The position numbers and the translations under genes were made by a program. The notes under the pieces were generated by a model. It searched no databases. It was not told the origin of the DNA and saw nothing but the letters and a program-made list of their open reading frames with translations. This document shows, one piece after another, positions 24,128-34,060 of a DNA stretch of 64,000 nt; within the stretch, counting starts at the first letter, position 1, and the number at the start of each line of letters is the position of its first letter. This DNA comes from Rhodocollybia butyracea (lineage: Eukaryota > Basidiomycota > Agaricomycetes > Agaricales > Omphalotaceae): positions 1 through 64,000 of the forward strand of contig JADNRY010000049.1 in NCBI GenBank assembly GCA_015501585.1, given 5' to 3'.

Positions 24128-24380
24128 TGTAACGCCTCCGCCTCTCCATAATCACCACTGACCGTATCCGGCGATACGGTCATCCTAGACACCGCCGATA
24201 GACCAAACGGTCTATCTTATCTTTCTATTTATTATTAATTATATAATAAATCCGTTACTATAAGTATCGTACGATTACTTAAGAGTCTAGTTAGTCTTTT
24301 ACACCGTCGTACACACAATAGTATCCTATTTGTCGTGTTCACCGGTGTTCCTAAGGACTTTGCCCATAGGGCGCGTTATA
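24128..24380 (+). repeat. 5' LTR of the gag-only element
   Basis: 253 bp from TGTAACGCCTCC to GGCGCGTTATA. Contains an AT-rich TATTTATTATTAATTATA core that could serve as promoter. No obvious tRNA primer site follows. Confidence 0.9.
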
Positions 24381-24548
24381 CTTTTTTGAACATCAAAAAA
24401 TTACTATTGTGTGAATAACACAAAGCTATTAGTTTAACAAGCTAAAAACAGTTATACTACCAAGTATAACAACCATTATTCCAACTCACTACACAATCTA
24501 CACAAACCCGCTCCATTTTTCCGTCCCGCTATATCATTTGCTGTCTCA

Positions 24549-26126
24549 ATGACCTCTCGAAATCAATCAGAGAAGTCATATCGGAGCGTGCGAGATCGCG
24601 CACCTTCCATTCGTGGTGACGTGTCACCACAATCAATCTATTCAGTCGCATCAGCGACTCATTCCGTGTGTGCGTCTGAAGGACGGCACTACAGGCAGGA
24701 CAAAAGTCCACCTAATGAACAGTATATGACTATTACTATTCATAAGAAACGGCCGACCCGAGAGGGTTTAAGTGAGATTTCTTCTGCGCTACGAGATGTA
24801 GCGGCATCACTCGACAAGAGTATGCAAGTACTCAATCGTATTCTCAATATAACTGAGAAATGGGATGCATCTAGCATCCGATCTAATGAAGAAAGATCTT
24901 CTTCATCGAGAAACAGCAATAGAATCACTATTGCTGCACCCACACCGAGACGGCCTGCCGTCACACCGCCGGTATTGCACAATGCAGCACCATCTGTTCC
25001 TACCGAGGCAAACAACTTGGTACGCCAATGGCGTGAGACTGTGCCCAAGGCACCGTCAGTCCAACAATCACTGTTGGACGAACAGTATTCACAAGGGATG
25101 ACCAAGTCACCCCGTCATGTTCCTGTATTCCGACAGGAATACGCACCAGTGTCAGTAACTATACCGACACCCATCTACACATCCCGCATGAGACAGAGTC
25201 CCAATGCGGAGGCAGCGTCTCTGACACTGCGAGGTCCCAGGCCATTACCGGTGACCAAATCTTGCTCACCACAAAGCGCGGTGAACATTAAAAGTGAGCC
25301 GAAGTTACCTCGTAACTTCAATCAGGTAGTAGCGATACCACCACAGGAAAGTACAATGTACTTCCCTACTGCAAGGGCGCCAATGGTACCCAATATTATT
25401 ACACCTCCAGTAGTTGTACCAAACACTACTGGAAATCATTCCAGTATGGGACCGCAACACGGTACCCTTCCGGTAGTTCCTACTACCATATCCATCGCCC
25501 CGGCGACACAAAGTGTTGCCCCTCCGGTAGTACACACTACCGTAAGACCGCCCAAATTGCCGCCCAGCAATGCACCAGAGCCAAGTTCAATGCCAGTACC
25601 AACAGTATTGGCCGAGTTGCAACCACAGCCGCGTCCGTTGGGAGTAGCTAAAGATTGGATGAGTCGCATAGCGATTCAACGCCAACATAACACCAGTCTC
25701 CGAGATTTCGGATTCACGCCATCTGGGCTTCCTGACCAAATGGTGGGATATAATGTCGACGGAATACCCGTTGATAAATTGACTACTCCCAGAGAAATCT
25801 GGGATCGATTTTACATTCCACCTGCTGAGTCCTTTCCAGGACCAAGCAATAATGCCGGAGCGAAAGCGCCTAGCAAAAAATCCCGTGAAGGGGGGAGGAA
25901 GCACAAGAGTGCTAAATCCAAAGGCCGCAAACGCAGGCCATGGTCGGATGAATCATCTGACTCTAGTGATACCGAGTCAAATACTGACTCTTTGTCTGAT
26001 GCCTCTTGGCTAGACAAATTTGCTACCCGTAAGGGTAAAATTACTCCTAATGAGCGCCGTAAAATACTGCGTTCACTTGCATCTAAGATGCGAGAAACAA
26101 CAGGTGACGACGAACATTGTTCCTGA
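24549..26126 (+). CDS. Gag-like protein, disordered N-terminal part (525 aa)
   Basis: Starts at the ATG at 24549 and reads 525 codons to a TGA. The protein is Ser/Pro/Thr-rich and apparently disordered, with a short helical stretch (SSALRDVAASLDKSMQVLNR), a basic patch (KKSREGGRKHKSAKSKGRKRR) and an acidic/Ser-rich tail (SDESSDSSDTESNTD). This layout is usual for the N-terminal half of basidiomycete gypsy-type gag proteins. The capsid domain lies in the next open stretch in the same frame, so the TGA at 26124-26126 may be a mutation splitting one protein. Confidence 0.8.
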   Translation: MTSRNQSEKSYRSVRDRAPSIRGDVSPQSIYSVASATHSVCASEGRHYRQDKSPPNEQYMTITIHKKRPTREGLSEISSALRDVAASLDKSMQVLNRILNITEKWDASSIRSNEERSSSSRNSNRITIAAPTPRRPAVTPPVLHNAAPSVPTEANNLVRQWRETVPKAPSVQQSLLDEQYSQGMTKSPRHVPVFRQEYAPVSVTIPTPIYTSRMRQSPNAEAASLTLRGPRPLPVTKSCSPQSAVNIKSEPKLPRNFNQVVAIPPQESTMYFPTARAPMVPNIITPPVVVPNTTGNHSSMGPQHGTLPVVPTTISIAPATQSVAPPVVHTTVRPPKLPPSNAPEPSSMPVPTVLAELQPQPRPLGVAKDWMSRIAIQRQHNTSLRDFGFTPSGLPDQMVGYNVDGIPVDKLTTPREIWDRFYIPPAESFPGPSNNAGAKAPSKKSREGGRKHKSAKSKGRKRRPWSDESSDSSDTESNTDSLSDASWLDKFATRKGKITPNERRKILRSLASKMRETTGDDEHCS

Positions 26127-26168
26127 TGGAAACACAAGGTACACAAAGTGTACCGTAAACAAATTTGA

Positions 26169-26897
26169 GATAAGGTAGGGAATCCTATCCCTCCCATTGA
26201 GAGCCGTAAAGCTCTTAAAGTTCCATCTCCGGAGGTCTATGACGGATCTCCGGATGTCGATGTCTTTGAGCGGTGGCTAATGTCACTTCTCCAATGGATG
26301 GTAGTCAACCACATGTGCGGTGACGATTACAATGATACATGGACTGCCGTGCTTGGCATGTTTCTAAAGGGCAAAGCCCTTGACTGGTATAACAACGAAG
26401 TCGCTGGTATACACCGCACTGTCCTTAAGTGGACATTTGAAGGCGCCATCATTGGTGTCTTTGATCGTTGCATCCAAGCAACAACCATTCATCAAGCTGC
26501 ACGGCAGTTTGACCTTATTGAGTATTCACCCGATACGGGTGTGAGGGATTATTATTCCTCACTTACACGATGGGCATCACGGATGCTCCAAACACCGGAT
26601 GATGCAACAATGCGGAAACGGTTCATTGAGGGATTACCCTTCAATATTATCAGGCAACTCACGAACGAGGGGATCGTTCTGGAGTATGCCAAATTAGAAG
26701 TGATGGTCAGAGCCGTCACACGCATTGAGGACCACACGGCCCTCACTAAATATTATGTCTCTTCTAGGAATAGAGATGATGAACTTGAATCATCAGAACA
26801 CCCCGATGAGTCGGACACCGAGAACATTAAAAATGTTCTTGAGCCAATCGAGGAGGACACCTCCTTAAGTATCGGAAAGGATAAACCTTCCGAATGA
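26169..26897 (+). CDS. Gag capsid domain (retrotransposon gag), separated by stops from the upstream half
   Basis: Same frame as the upstream gag part after two stops (TGA at 26124-26126 and 26166-26168). It reads VPSPEVYDGSPDVDVFERWL, then MFLKGKALDWYNNEV, FDRCIQATTIHQAARQFD, GVRDYYSSLTRWASRM and RKRFIEGLPF, the classic order of the gypsy-type retrotransposon gag domain. The C-terminus is acidic and lacks a zinc knuckle. The first ATG in the open stretch is at 26280, inside the domain, so that is unlikely to be the true start. Confidence 0.8.
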   Translation, partial: DKVGNPIPPIESRKALKVPSPEVYDGSPDVDVFERWLMSLLQWMVVNHMCGDDYNDTWTAVLGMFLKGKALDWYNNEVAGIHRTVLKWTFEGAIIGVFDRCIQATTIHQAARQFDLIEYSPDTGVRDYYSSLTRWASRMLQTPDDATMRKRFIEGLPFNIIRQLTNEGIVLEYAKLEVMVRAVTRIEDHTALTKYYVSSRNRDDELESSEHPDESDTENIKNVLEPIEEDTSLSIGKDKPSE

Positions 26898-27176
26898 TTT
26901 ATTGGTTTATTCCGACGCCCAGGTAATATGTTGGGGGGTTGTGTTAGTGATTGACTTGTGCTGGATTGCAAAAGTGTTCAATCAGGGGGTTGTGTTGAGT
27001 GTATATAGTGATAGAACACTTACTGCTTACATAAGCGATGTCCCACGCTCATATTCCGTCTCTAAACTATGTACTTTTATAGTAATCTTTTGTTACCATG
27101 TTGATATCTGCCCTAGTTTACTTTTTGGCTTTCATTTGTTCAGTTTGCAAGATATTTTCTCAGTTTGAGTGGTGAC

Positions 27177-27490
27177 TGTTGAAAATATCTATGCGCGCAC
27201 AATTGTGGACACCCATTTTCACGCCTCATGCGTTTCAGTACAAATAGAACCAAACAACTACCTATTCCTTACTTAGTTAGAAAGAGTCCAAATCAATATT
27301 CACATATCTTTGATTCAGTTCATTGTTTGCTGTCTATTGGAGTACTGAGGAACTATAAGGCTATTAGTACAACACTATAGTCGTTATACTGAGCATAACA
27401 ACGCTGTACTAAGACGGGTATCACACTGCTTGGGTTAGCTGAAGGGCGCTCCAGTGTGTTTAACTTCAACAAGTGCAGTTTCCTCCAACA
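27177..27490 (+). repeat. copia-type LTR fragment with adjacent primer site
   Basis: 314 bp with TG...CA ends and a 5-bp terminal inversion (TGTTG...CAACA), followed at 27491-27502 by GGTTATGGGCCC, the same iMet-type primer site as the complete copia element. It has no sequence match to the other LTRs and no second copy here, so it is the 5' end of a truncated, third copia family nested in the gag-only element. Confidence 0.6.
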
Positions 27491-27502
27491 GGTTATGGGC
27501 CC
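27491..27502 (+). promoter_or_regulatory. tRNA-iMet-type primer binding site of the nested LTR
   Basis: GGTTATGGGCCC immediately after the CA end of the 314-bp LTR. Confidence 0.6.
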
Positions 27503-27747
27503 CGAAGCGCTATGGTGCGGGAGAATAGGTTACATAAGTGTGTCAGATTGCGGGAGTGTGTTGGGATTAATAATCAATCCTGACACCCTACAATGGTGAG
27601 ATGTATGTGTTATGTGTAAATGCCCTTGTCTATATAATCAACCTAGGGGGTTGGATCAAAAGATATCCATGTAATGCCTTATAATGGTTGAGGACACTAG
27701 GGCACCTCTGTCACTACATTGATGAGATACCAAGTAGTTGTAACCAT

Positions 27748-27821
27748 GGCCAGATAGCTCAGTTGGTTACAGCATCTTGGGATTTCACCAGAAGGTCCTG
27801 GGTTCAATCCCCAGTCTGGAC
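27748..27821 (+). tRNA. tRNA-like sequence (pseudogene or SINE head)
   Basis: Has an A-box (TAGCTCAGTTGG), a perfect T-arm (CTGGG TTCAATC CCCAG) and a 7-bp acceptor stem with one mismatch (GGCCAGA/TCTGGAC). The D-stem is broken and the anticodon stem carries an extra T, with no T before a plausible anticodon. It is therefore probably a tRNA-derived repeat, not a working tRNA. It lies inside the gag-only LTR element, downstream of the nested LTR. Confidence 0.45.
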
Positions 27822-28162
27822 ACTTTGTATAAATCATACCTTTAACATAATATGCCTTACCTGGGCATCACTACTTATCCTCAGCCCGGATTCTCACTGA
27901 GAATCCTCATTAAGCAATACTCGGAAACTTCCGAGTCTGCGCGTTGAACATTCGGACATTTCCGAATCAAATCATACTCTAGTGGTACGCCCCACTATCG
28001 TTTGATTCGGACAAGTCCGAAAATCTGATGCGCCGCATCAATTAAATCCCGTACTTGATGCGGGATCATTCTATGTTAAACCAAATTAGAAAGGGTTTGG
28101 ATGGTGATGATGTCATTACCATTTTTGATTCACATCCCTGATGTTAATCTGGTGGGGGAGGG

Positions 28163-28415
28163 TGTAACGCCTCCGCCTCTCCATAATCACCACTGACCGT
28201 ATCCGGCAATACGGTCATCCTAGACACCGCTGATAGACCAAACGGTCTATCTTATCTTTCTATTTATTATTAATTATATAATAAATCTGTTACTATATGT
28301 ATCGTACGATTACTTAAGAGTCTAGTTAGTCTTTTACACCGTCGTACACACAATAGTATCCTATTTGTCGTGTTCACCGGTGTTCCTAAGGACTTTGCCC
28401 ATAGGGCGCGTTATA
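28163..28415 (+). repeat. 3' LTR of the gag-only element
   Basis: 253 bp, differing from the 5' copy at about four positions (for example GGCGATACGG versus GGCAATACGG). Confidence 0.9.
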
Positions 28416-28552
28416 TGGAGTTTGCTGACGACATTTTTGTATGTTATAATTCAGAGTTTCGGGAATTTCTAGAGCTTATCGTTGGTGGACAGATTGTCAA
28501 TCAAAGTTGTATTGTCAAGGATAAATGTTGTTGTATTATTTAGTTAAGGCCA

Positions 28553-28564
28553 GGGCCCATAACC
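28553..28564 (-). promoter_or_regulatory. Primer binding site of the split copia element
   Basis: GGTTATGGGCCC on the minus strand, upstream of the gag ATG at 28434. It sits in the loop between 12-bp perfect inverted arms (28537-28548 and 28572-28583). Confidence 0.65.
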
Positions 28565-28899
28565 TAATAAGCTTAACTAAATATTGGTGGGGGAAAAGTG
28601 CTCTTAGCGATAGAGAATATGTTCTCCGAGCCTGTATTTATACTCATATCTAATACATGAGAATATTATACTATATAAGTTTACTGACTAGAAATGACTC
28701 ATATTGACTAGAGTCATGACTTGCAATGACTTTCTATGGAAAGCAAGAAGGGCCTACCACGTCGGATCATGAATTTTGACGTAGCCGAACTGATGGAGCC
28801 AAATCGGGATATGGACCTCGGGGACCCGTTTTAATTATGTAAATCTATTACTATCTATCCCTCCATCGAATGAGAAGTTTTAGAATTTAGTAGGGCATA
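28565..28899 (-). repeat. Probable 5' LTR remnant of the split copia element
   Basis: Follows the primer site in the right orientation and contains repeated ATGACT motifs. Its distal 165 bp (28735-28899) is shared with copies at 32196-32362 (opposite strand) and 55562-55728. Related ATGACT-rich sequence recurs at 57140-57470. The LTR ends are not defined by a TG...CA pair, so limits are approximate. Confidence 0.45.
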
Positions 28900-31140
28900 C
28901 CCATGGGCCATACATGGTCACGGCTGTGCAAAAGATGACCGTAAGTGTGCAAGCCTTGACAGTACATACTACGGGTGACCGTATTTAAACTTTACCGGTT
29001 CTTTGAGCGCCTTGTGAGCGCCTGACAGCCTGTGCTAAGCTCTTTGGACTTGTCACAGGTGGAAATGCATTACCTTCATCAGATGGAAGGTTAATAGCTA
29101 CGGTCAGTTCTAAGAATCGCATGCAATTCACCGATCGATTCTGGAGCGATTCCGGAGTGATCCAAAATACCAGAATCACCTCAGAATCGCGATTCAACTT
29201 TGACCGGTGAAAGGCAAGGTCTGATTCATGCTACCGATTCTGACTTGGATTCTGGATCCGTTGTCACATCACATGCTTCAATCACCTCAAGCGCGCAACT
29301 GTGCTTACTTCTTAATAAGTAAATCCATTTGTTTTCATTCTTGCACTTGTTTAAACAGAGTACACACGATCCTTCCCAAAAGAAGGCCCAAAAAAGCGAA
29401 TGTTTCACCGTTTTCTACTCGGTTTTGATGGTATCTATCCCTCTACCAACTCCTCTGACATCTCCGCCGGACTACCTTCGTCTACAGTAATAGCAGTAAC
29501 CTGCTAAGCGTCGATAACTCAAATAATTCTAACCCAACTACAGCCAACTACCCGTGTTCCTAAACATGGGCCTAATTATCTAATAGTTTGTGTGGCTGTA
29601 CAAAACTGGATCGTCACAGCGATCCAGTGTAAGGTGAATCGCTTCCTGGAGGCGATTCACCTTGCCCGCGATTCTGGAACTGAATCCATTTGCTGGATCG
29701 CGACCTCAATTTAAGAACTGACCGTGGCTAATAGTTCCTTGAGCTAGTTTGTCTTCCTTCAACACTGCATCATCAGGCTTCAGGCTTCAAGTGGACTTGA
29801 ATGATTTGTTTGTGATTCAATGTTCCTTTGGGCTTGAGGCTCATTCTATTGAACTTATCAATCTCAACATATATATCTATCAAGATATCTATCCGATTCA
29901 GCCAGGGATTCAGCCAGAAAAGCTGGAACGAGGCTGGAATCATGTCCCTATGCAAGCCCTATGCCAACCCAATTGAACAGCATATCGTTGATGGCTCATC
30001 AATTCTACAAATGATTATTAGCATGATCTTTAAGGTGTCAATGTGATATAGTAGTACTTGGGCCAGACGGTATGGTTGATTACCTCAGTGGCTTTACCAC
30101 TGTTTACTTAAGATGTTATTGTCGCAGTGAAGCTGATCCGGGCTGCGCGCGCCGCATAGAAGTCCCGCTACCTCGCACACTTCGGGATAAGCATGAGGAT
30201 ATTCTTTCTTCTCTTTGCTTTCTTTATTCCCCCAGTTGATCACTTGATATGTTCCTCGGACATCTTGTTAGTAAACTAGTCTTACAATTATGCTATTTAC
30301 TAATGGTAGGCCAGCCTACATTTCAAATTCCATTCCTCAGATTTGTGGAGGCCGTTGATAGCTGGCATATATTTGTGCAAATGGCCAGTTAGCATGTAGT
30401 TATTAAGGCCAGGGTTGCTTTTTTGTCTACCAGCTTTCAAGGAACTGGAGAGCTACTTATTGTTGGCTTACTGATGCTCAGATAATGATAACTACGACAC
30501 ACCAATAATCTCAGCAATAAGAATCTGTGATTTACTGGCTATCGCTCAAAGCCATTTGTCCCATAAGCTGGCCACATCTGAGTCTGCCAGTAGCCTGACC
30601 TCAGCCACCATATGGCTCAGGAGGGCTCCAGGTCTGGGGTATTATAAAGCCCTGAGGAAGGGTCTGAGCTCCAGCTCAATACTGGAGCCTGCAGACTCAG
30701 TAGTAGAAGCACAAAAAAGTGAGCTGTTCTGCTCTTCCACATAGTATTAGCATGTCAATTTAAACTAGTAAATACAAACTCTAATAGAGCTAATTGCTCA
30801 AGTAATTGCTAGTAAACTGGTTGGCAAGTAAGTAAGAGAAATATGCACTGAGCACTCCAGGACTCACACATTGAAGGATTTGACTGGGGTGCTATACGCC
30901 AGCGCGGTAGATAAAGAAAATAAAGGATCGTCTATGAAGCCTATTTAGGAATAAAGAAAACATAGGGAGAAGACTAATTCATAACACATATACTTATCCC
31001 GGGTCACAGTGCGATGGCAGGACTTCTCCAGCCTGAGCCATAAGTCTTCTTAAACAGTCTGACAGGGAGGTAGGAGCATACGCCGGTTCAGCGCTCAGCC
31101 CCAAAACAGTAGGTCAGTGACCCTGTAAAGATTACATGCA
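28900..31140. other. Repeat debris, no gene supported
   Basis: Contains a TIR-bounded candidate (29095-29730) and otherwise AT-rich sequence with no coding signal. The short open stretch at 30556-30744 has no recognisable features. Confidence 0.5.
29095..29730. mobile_element. Candidate non-autonomous DNA element with TIRs
   Basis: Left end TAGCTACGGTCAGTTCT and right end (complemented) TAGCCACGGTCAGTTCT match at 16 of 17 bases in inverted orientation; the interior repeats GATTCTGG/GCGATTC phrases. No target duplication is visible, so the boundaries are tentative. Confidence 0.55.
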
Positions 31141-31925
31141 TAGGGCTTACCACCGTACCGTCTCGTACTGTATACGTTCATGGCCGTGTGTTTCACGGAC
31201 TGTTTTAGCAACGGAAGACCGTGTACCGTACCGTATCTAAAATTTATGAAAGCCTACACGGTACGGTTACCGTCTATTACGGCCCTTAACGGTCACTACG
31301 GTCGTAATCATCACTGGAACTTGAATTTTACTGTATAAAGCCAAAAAGTGCTAATTTCAAGCTAATTTAATCTTTCTGCACACTCATATTGAACTACATC
31401 TGCAATGCCAACGCGCGCAAGCTCCAATGGCAATGAGCTTTCGGAGTCTGGCTTTACATTAGCCCATCTCAGAGAATTTGTACCTTGTTCTCTAGTATCA
31501 TGCCATGTTCCATCAATTTGGCTAACGAGCTGCTAGACAGTAAATATAGAATAGCATGCTAGGCTTGCTACTAAGTAGTGTGTAGTTTAAGCTTGAGAGA
31601 ACATGTCAGGGCAGGTGAGCAAGCACAGGTTTGAGGGGATAGGAAAGGACAACAAGGCTTACTTCATCTCTGCTGGGCAGGGGGCTTAATGGGGACAGAG
31701 TTTTCACAACTTTCTAACCAAAATGCAGCCTTGAATGCCTGGTGGAATGGACCGAGTACAATGTAAACTTGGGCGCTAAGATACAGTCCATAATACGACA
31801 TACGGTACGGTCAGACACAGTGGTAACCGTACCGTTGACCGTCCTGTGGAAGATCGAGGCATGAGGAGGTACGGGACGGTACCGTGATCGTAGACCGTGA
31901 GTTACGGTCACGGTGGTAAGCCCTA
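31141..31925. mobile_element. Non-autonomous hAT-like element (CGGT-rich family)
   Basis: 785 bp with 16-bp perfect terminal inverted repeats TAGGGCTTACCACCGT and an exact 8-bp target duplication TACATGCA (31133-31140, 31926-31933). TIRs beginning TAGGG fit the hAT consensus YARNG, and 8-bp duplications are typical of hAT. Subterminal regions are full of short CGGT/ACCG inverted units such as GGTACGGTTACCGT. No transposase frame inside. Orphan ends of the same family occur at 10190-10264, 55729-55890 and 58185-58354. Confidence 0.9.
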
Positions 31926-32195
31926 TACATGCACGACTCATGATTCATGAGTGACAACTGGCCGCGATACAACGAATGTACGACTCGGATAGTAGTGCAA
32001 GGGTAACCTACACAGAGGGTATGACTGCCATAATGGAGTCCAAAGAGCTCAGTGTTGGCTTAGTAGCGTCTGTCAGGCAAGGCTCTGAAAGAATTGGTAA
32101 ATGGAATAGTACATATGGTCACTGTACCGCCAAGGTCTTGTCTTCGTACTGGTACAATTGCGAAAGCCTTTTGGATAGCGGTGACCGTGAATGGG

Positions 32196-32362
32196 TATGC
32201 CCTACTAATAACTTTGAAACGAGCAAGACAATAATGAATAGATAATAATAGATTGCCTAATTATAATAGCAGGTGCCCGAGGTCCATGTCCCGATTTGGA
32301 TCCATTAGTTCGGCGATGTCAAATTCGTGATCCGACGTGGCAGGCCCTTCTTGCTTTCCATA
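32196..32362 (-). repeat. 165-bp shared repeat, copy 2
   Basis: Reverse-complement match to 28735-28899 and 55562-55728 (CTATGGAAAGCAAGAAGGGCC through GTAGGGCATA). Probably the end of a degraded LTR element. Confidence 0.8.
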
Positions 32363-33146
32363 ACTTTCCTCCATTACTACCGACATGAGTTGATATGACT
32401 CGGAATGACTAAGCATGAGTCTAAAGATGACTCCGCTTGTATATTCCAACATTAACATGTATTGCTTTTCCTTGAGGTTGTGCGATCAAGTCCCCGCTAT
32501 CATAAATTTTACTCTGGACTCATGTTAAGTGAGGATACTTGCGGGTATCCGTGATGATTTGGGAAAGAGTACCCTAGGTTCATGTCATTCCTGAAACAAT
32601 GGCTGGGAAATCTGTTCAAAACGGTCTCTAAGTTCAACGTTCAACTTTGCACTCTCAAGTACTTTTGAGTTTGGCGCTCAGACTCCAAATATTTTCTATC
32701 TTTATCAGGAATGCCGCTGAGCGGCTCAACATGTGACAGTTCAGTCAACCACTTTTTCCTTCTACTTAGTCTACACTTTTGTGACATTGACCTGACTAGA
32801 AAGAAGGAATGTCCTAGGACATGTCCTGGGGGGGTTAGGACATGATCTGGGATGAGTTGGGGTATGCCCTGAGCATGCCTAGAGAGGGTAGAGTATAGCT
32901 TGATGGGATGGAGCATGCCCTGGGAGCATGAGGGATGATCTAGGTGGATAATGAAAGGCCTGGTAAGAAAATGGGGCAAGTTGAAGAGTCATAGATGGAG
33001 TGATTGGGAGAGGCAAGAGCATAACATTAGGTGGAGTTGAAAACTGTCAGCCAAAGCAATATAGGTACAAGGAGGACATATTGAAGACTGTGATGTCTTA
33101 GGTTTGTTAAGACATGCCCAGGGTGCATTGGGCCATGTCCTAGGGG
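32363..33146. other. AT-rich sequence without gene
   Basis: No coding signal. From about 32805 the palindromic minisatellite phrase (GTCCTAGGACATGTCC) begins to appear in scattered form. Confidence 0.5.
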
Positions 33147-33296
33147 TAGGACATGCCCTAGGTAGGGTAGAGCATGTCCTAGGTCAGGTAGGACCTGTCC
33201 TAGGTAGGGTAGGAAAGTAGGACATGTCCTAGGCAAAGTAGGATATGTCCTAGGTAGAGTAGGACATGTCCTAGGTAGAGCAGAACATGTCCTATA
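33147..33296. repeat. Minisatellite with palindromic 21-bp unit
   Basis: About seven degenerate copies of GTAGGACATGTCCTAGGTAGA. The core TAGGACATGTCCTA is a perfect 14-bp palindrome, so each unit can fold back on itself. Related single copies extend left to about 32815. Confidence 0.85.
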
Positions 33297-33509
33297 TACC
33301 CTAGTTTGACTGAGTTTTTTATGACTAAATTAGGAAATTTTATTTGAATGAGGCCAAAGCTGTTTTTATTACCAAATTAGGCAATTTTCAAACACCTTAA
33401 ATGGTTTTATGTTTTTCTCATAGAGTTAGACACATTTGGTATTTGTGATAAATTACTATATTAGGCAATTTTATTTCAATAGAGTCTTATTTCTTAATCA
33501 AACAATTTC

Positions 33510-34060
33510 GAAATTTTTGCAGTGGATGAGGTCAAAGCTGTTTTTATTACTTAATTGGGAAATGACACATTTTTGCAGTGGATGAGGCCAAAGCTGTTTT
33601 CATTGCCTAATTAAGAATTGACAAGTTCCTTGCAGTGGATGAGGTCAAAGCTGTTTTCACCACCCAATTGGGAAATGACTAAACTGAAGACAAAAACTGT
33701 GTGCACCCTTTCTATGCTGAGGGTGATGACTTGTAGTAGATATCCAGATCTCCTCTCTATACATAGAATAGGTTGCTCACCACAAATGAAGCCAATCCTG
33801 TGGTGGGAAGGGGTTGGATTGCAAAATGTTTTTTGGATTACCTTTGATTGTAGTGGATGAGGCCAAAGCTGTATGTCCATAAAAGGAAATCAATGAAAAG
33901 TGTTGAGTCTAAAGATTGCTTGATATGACATGCAGATTGCAATGGATAAGGCTGATCCTTTTCATCCCCTGATGCCCTGATATGTTGTCTACCCTTTCTG
34001 AGTCTCAGATATAATAGATGGCCCCTGGGAGATGAATCTTCATTGATCTTTAAACTTTCC
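33510..34060 (+). repeat. Dispersed repeat with a 57-bp tandem unit, copy 2
   Basis: Same order as 21160-21690: tandem GCAGTGGATGAGG(T/C)CAAAGC units, then the shared tail ending GCCCCTGGGAGAT. The flanks differ between copies. Confidence 0.85.

Larger units (their letters stand above)
24128..28415 (+). mobile_element. Gag-only LTR retrotransposon (Ty3/gypsy-like, TR-GAG type)
   Basis: Direct 253-bp LTRs (24128-24380, 28163-28415), four visible differences, flanked by the 5-bp duplication TGGAG (24123-24127 and 28416-28420). A polypurine tract GGTGGGGGAGGG (28151-28162) abuts the 3' LTR, fixing plus orientation. Inside are gag reading frames but no protease, integrase or reverse transcriptase, so it must have moved using another element's proteins. 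The LTR begins TGTAACGC and ends GCGTTATA, so it terminates in TA rather than the usual CA. It lies antisense inside a copia gag and itself carries a further LTR fragment (27177-27490). Confidence 0.9.
23470..28434 (-). pseudogene. copia-type gag (UBN2-like) with zinc knuckle, split by a 4.3-kb LTR element
   Basis: Minus-strand gag of a second copia family. The start codon at 28432-28434 gives MSSANS; the gag-only element (24128-28415) was inserted after it, and the frame resumes at 24127 as SNSKLSDYFLWLPKLNADGS, a typical gag opening. Downstream are AMWMKLVDEHQG, LRRKLQNERCDGDEDVWDYI, LVSMNAHPGNDNFVAIIMS and the CCHC knuckle CYNCGKTGHMKKDC near 23560-23600. Frames shift near 24060 and 23960. 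A primer site sits upstream at 28553-28564. The 3' side is cut by the orphan LTR at 23474, which supplies the stop codon. Confidence 0.85.

Noticed and set aside
29095..29730. Assignment of the TAGCTACGG element to hAT
   Set aside because: TIRs are good but no 8-bp duplication is visible and the ends do not fit the YARNG consensus.
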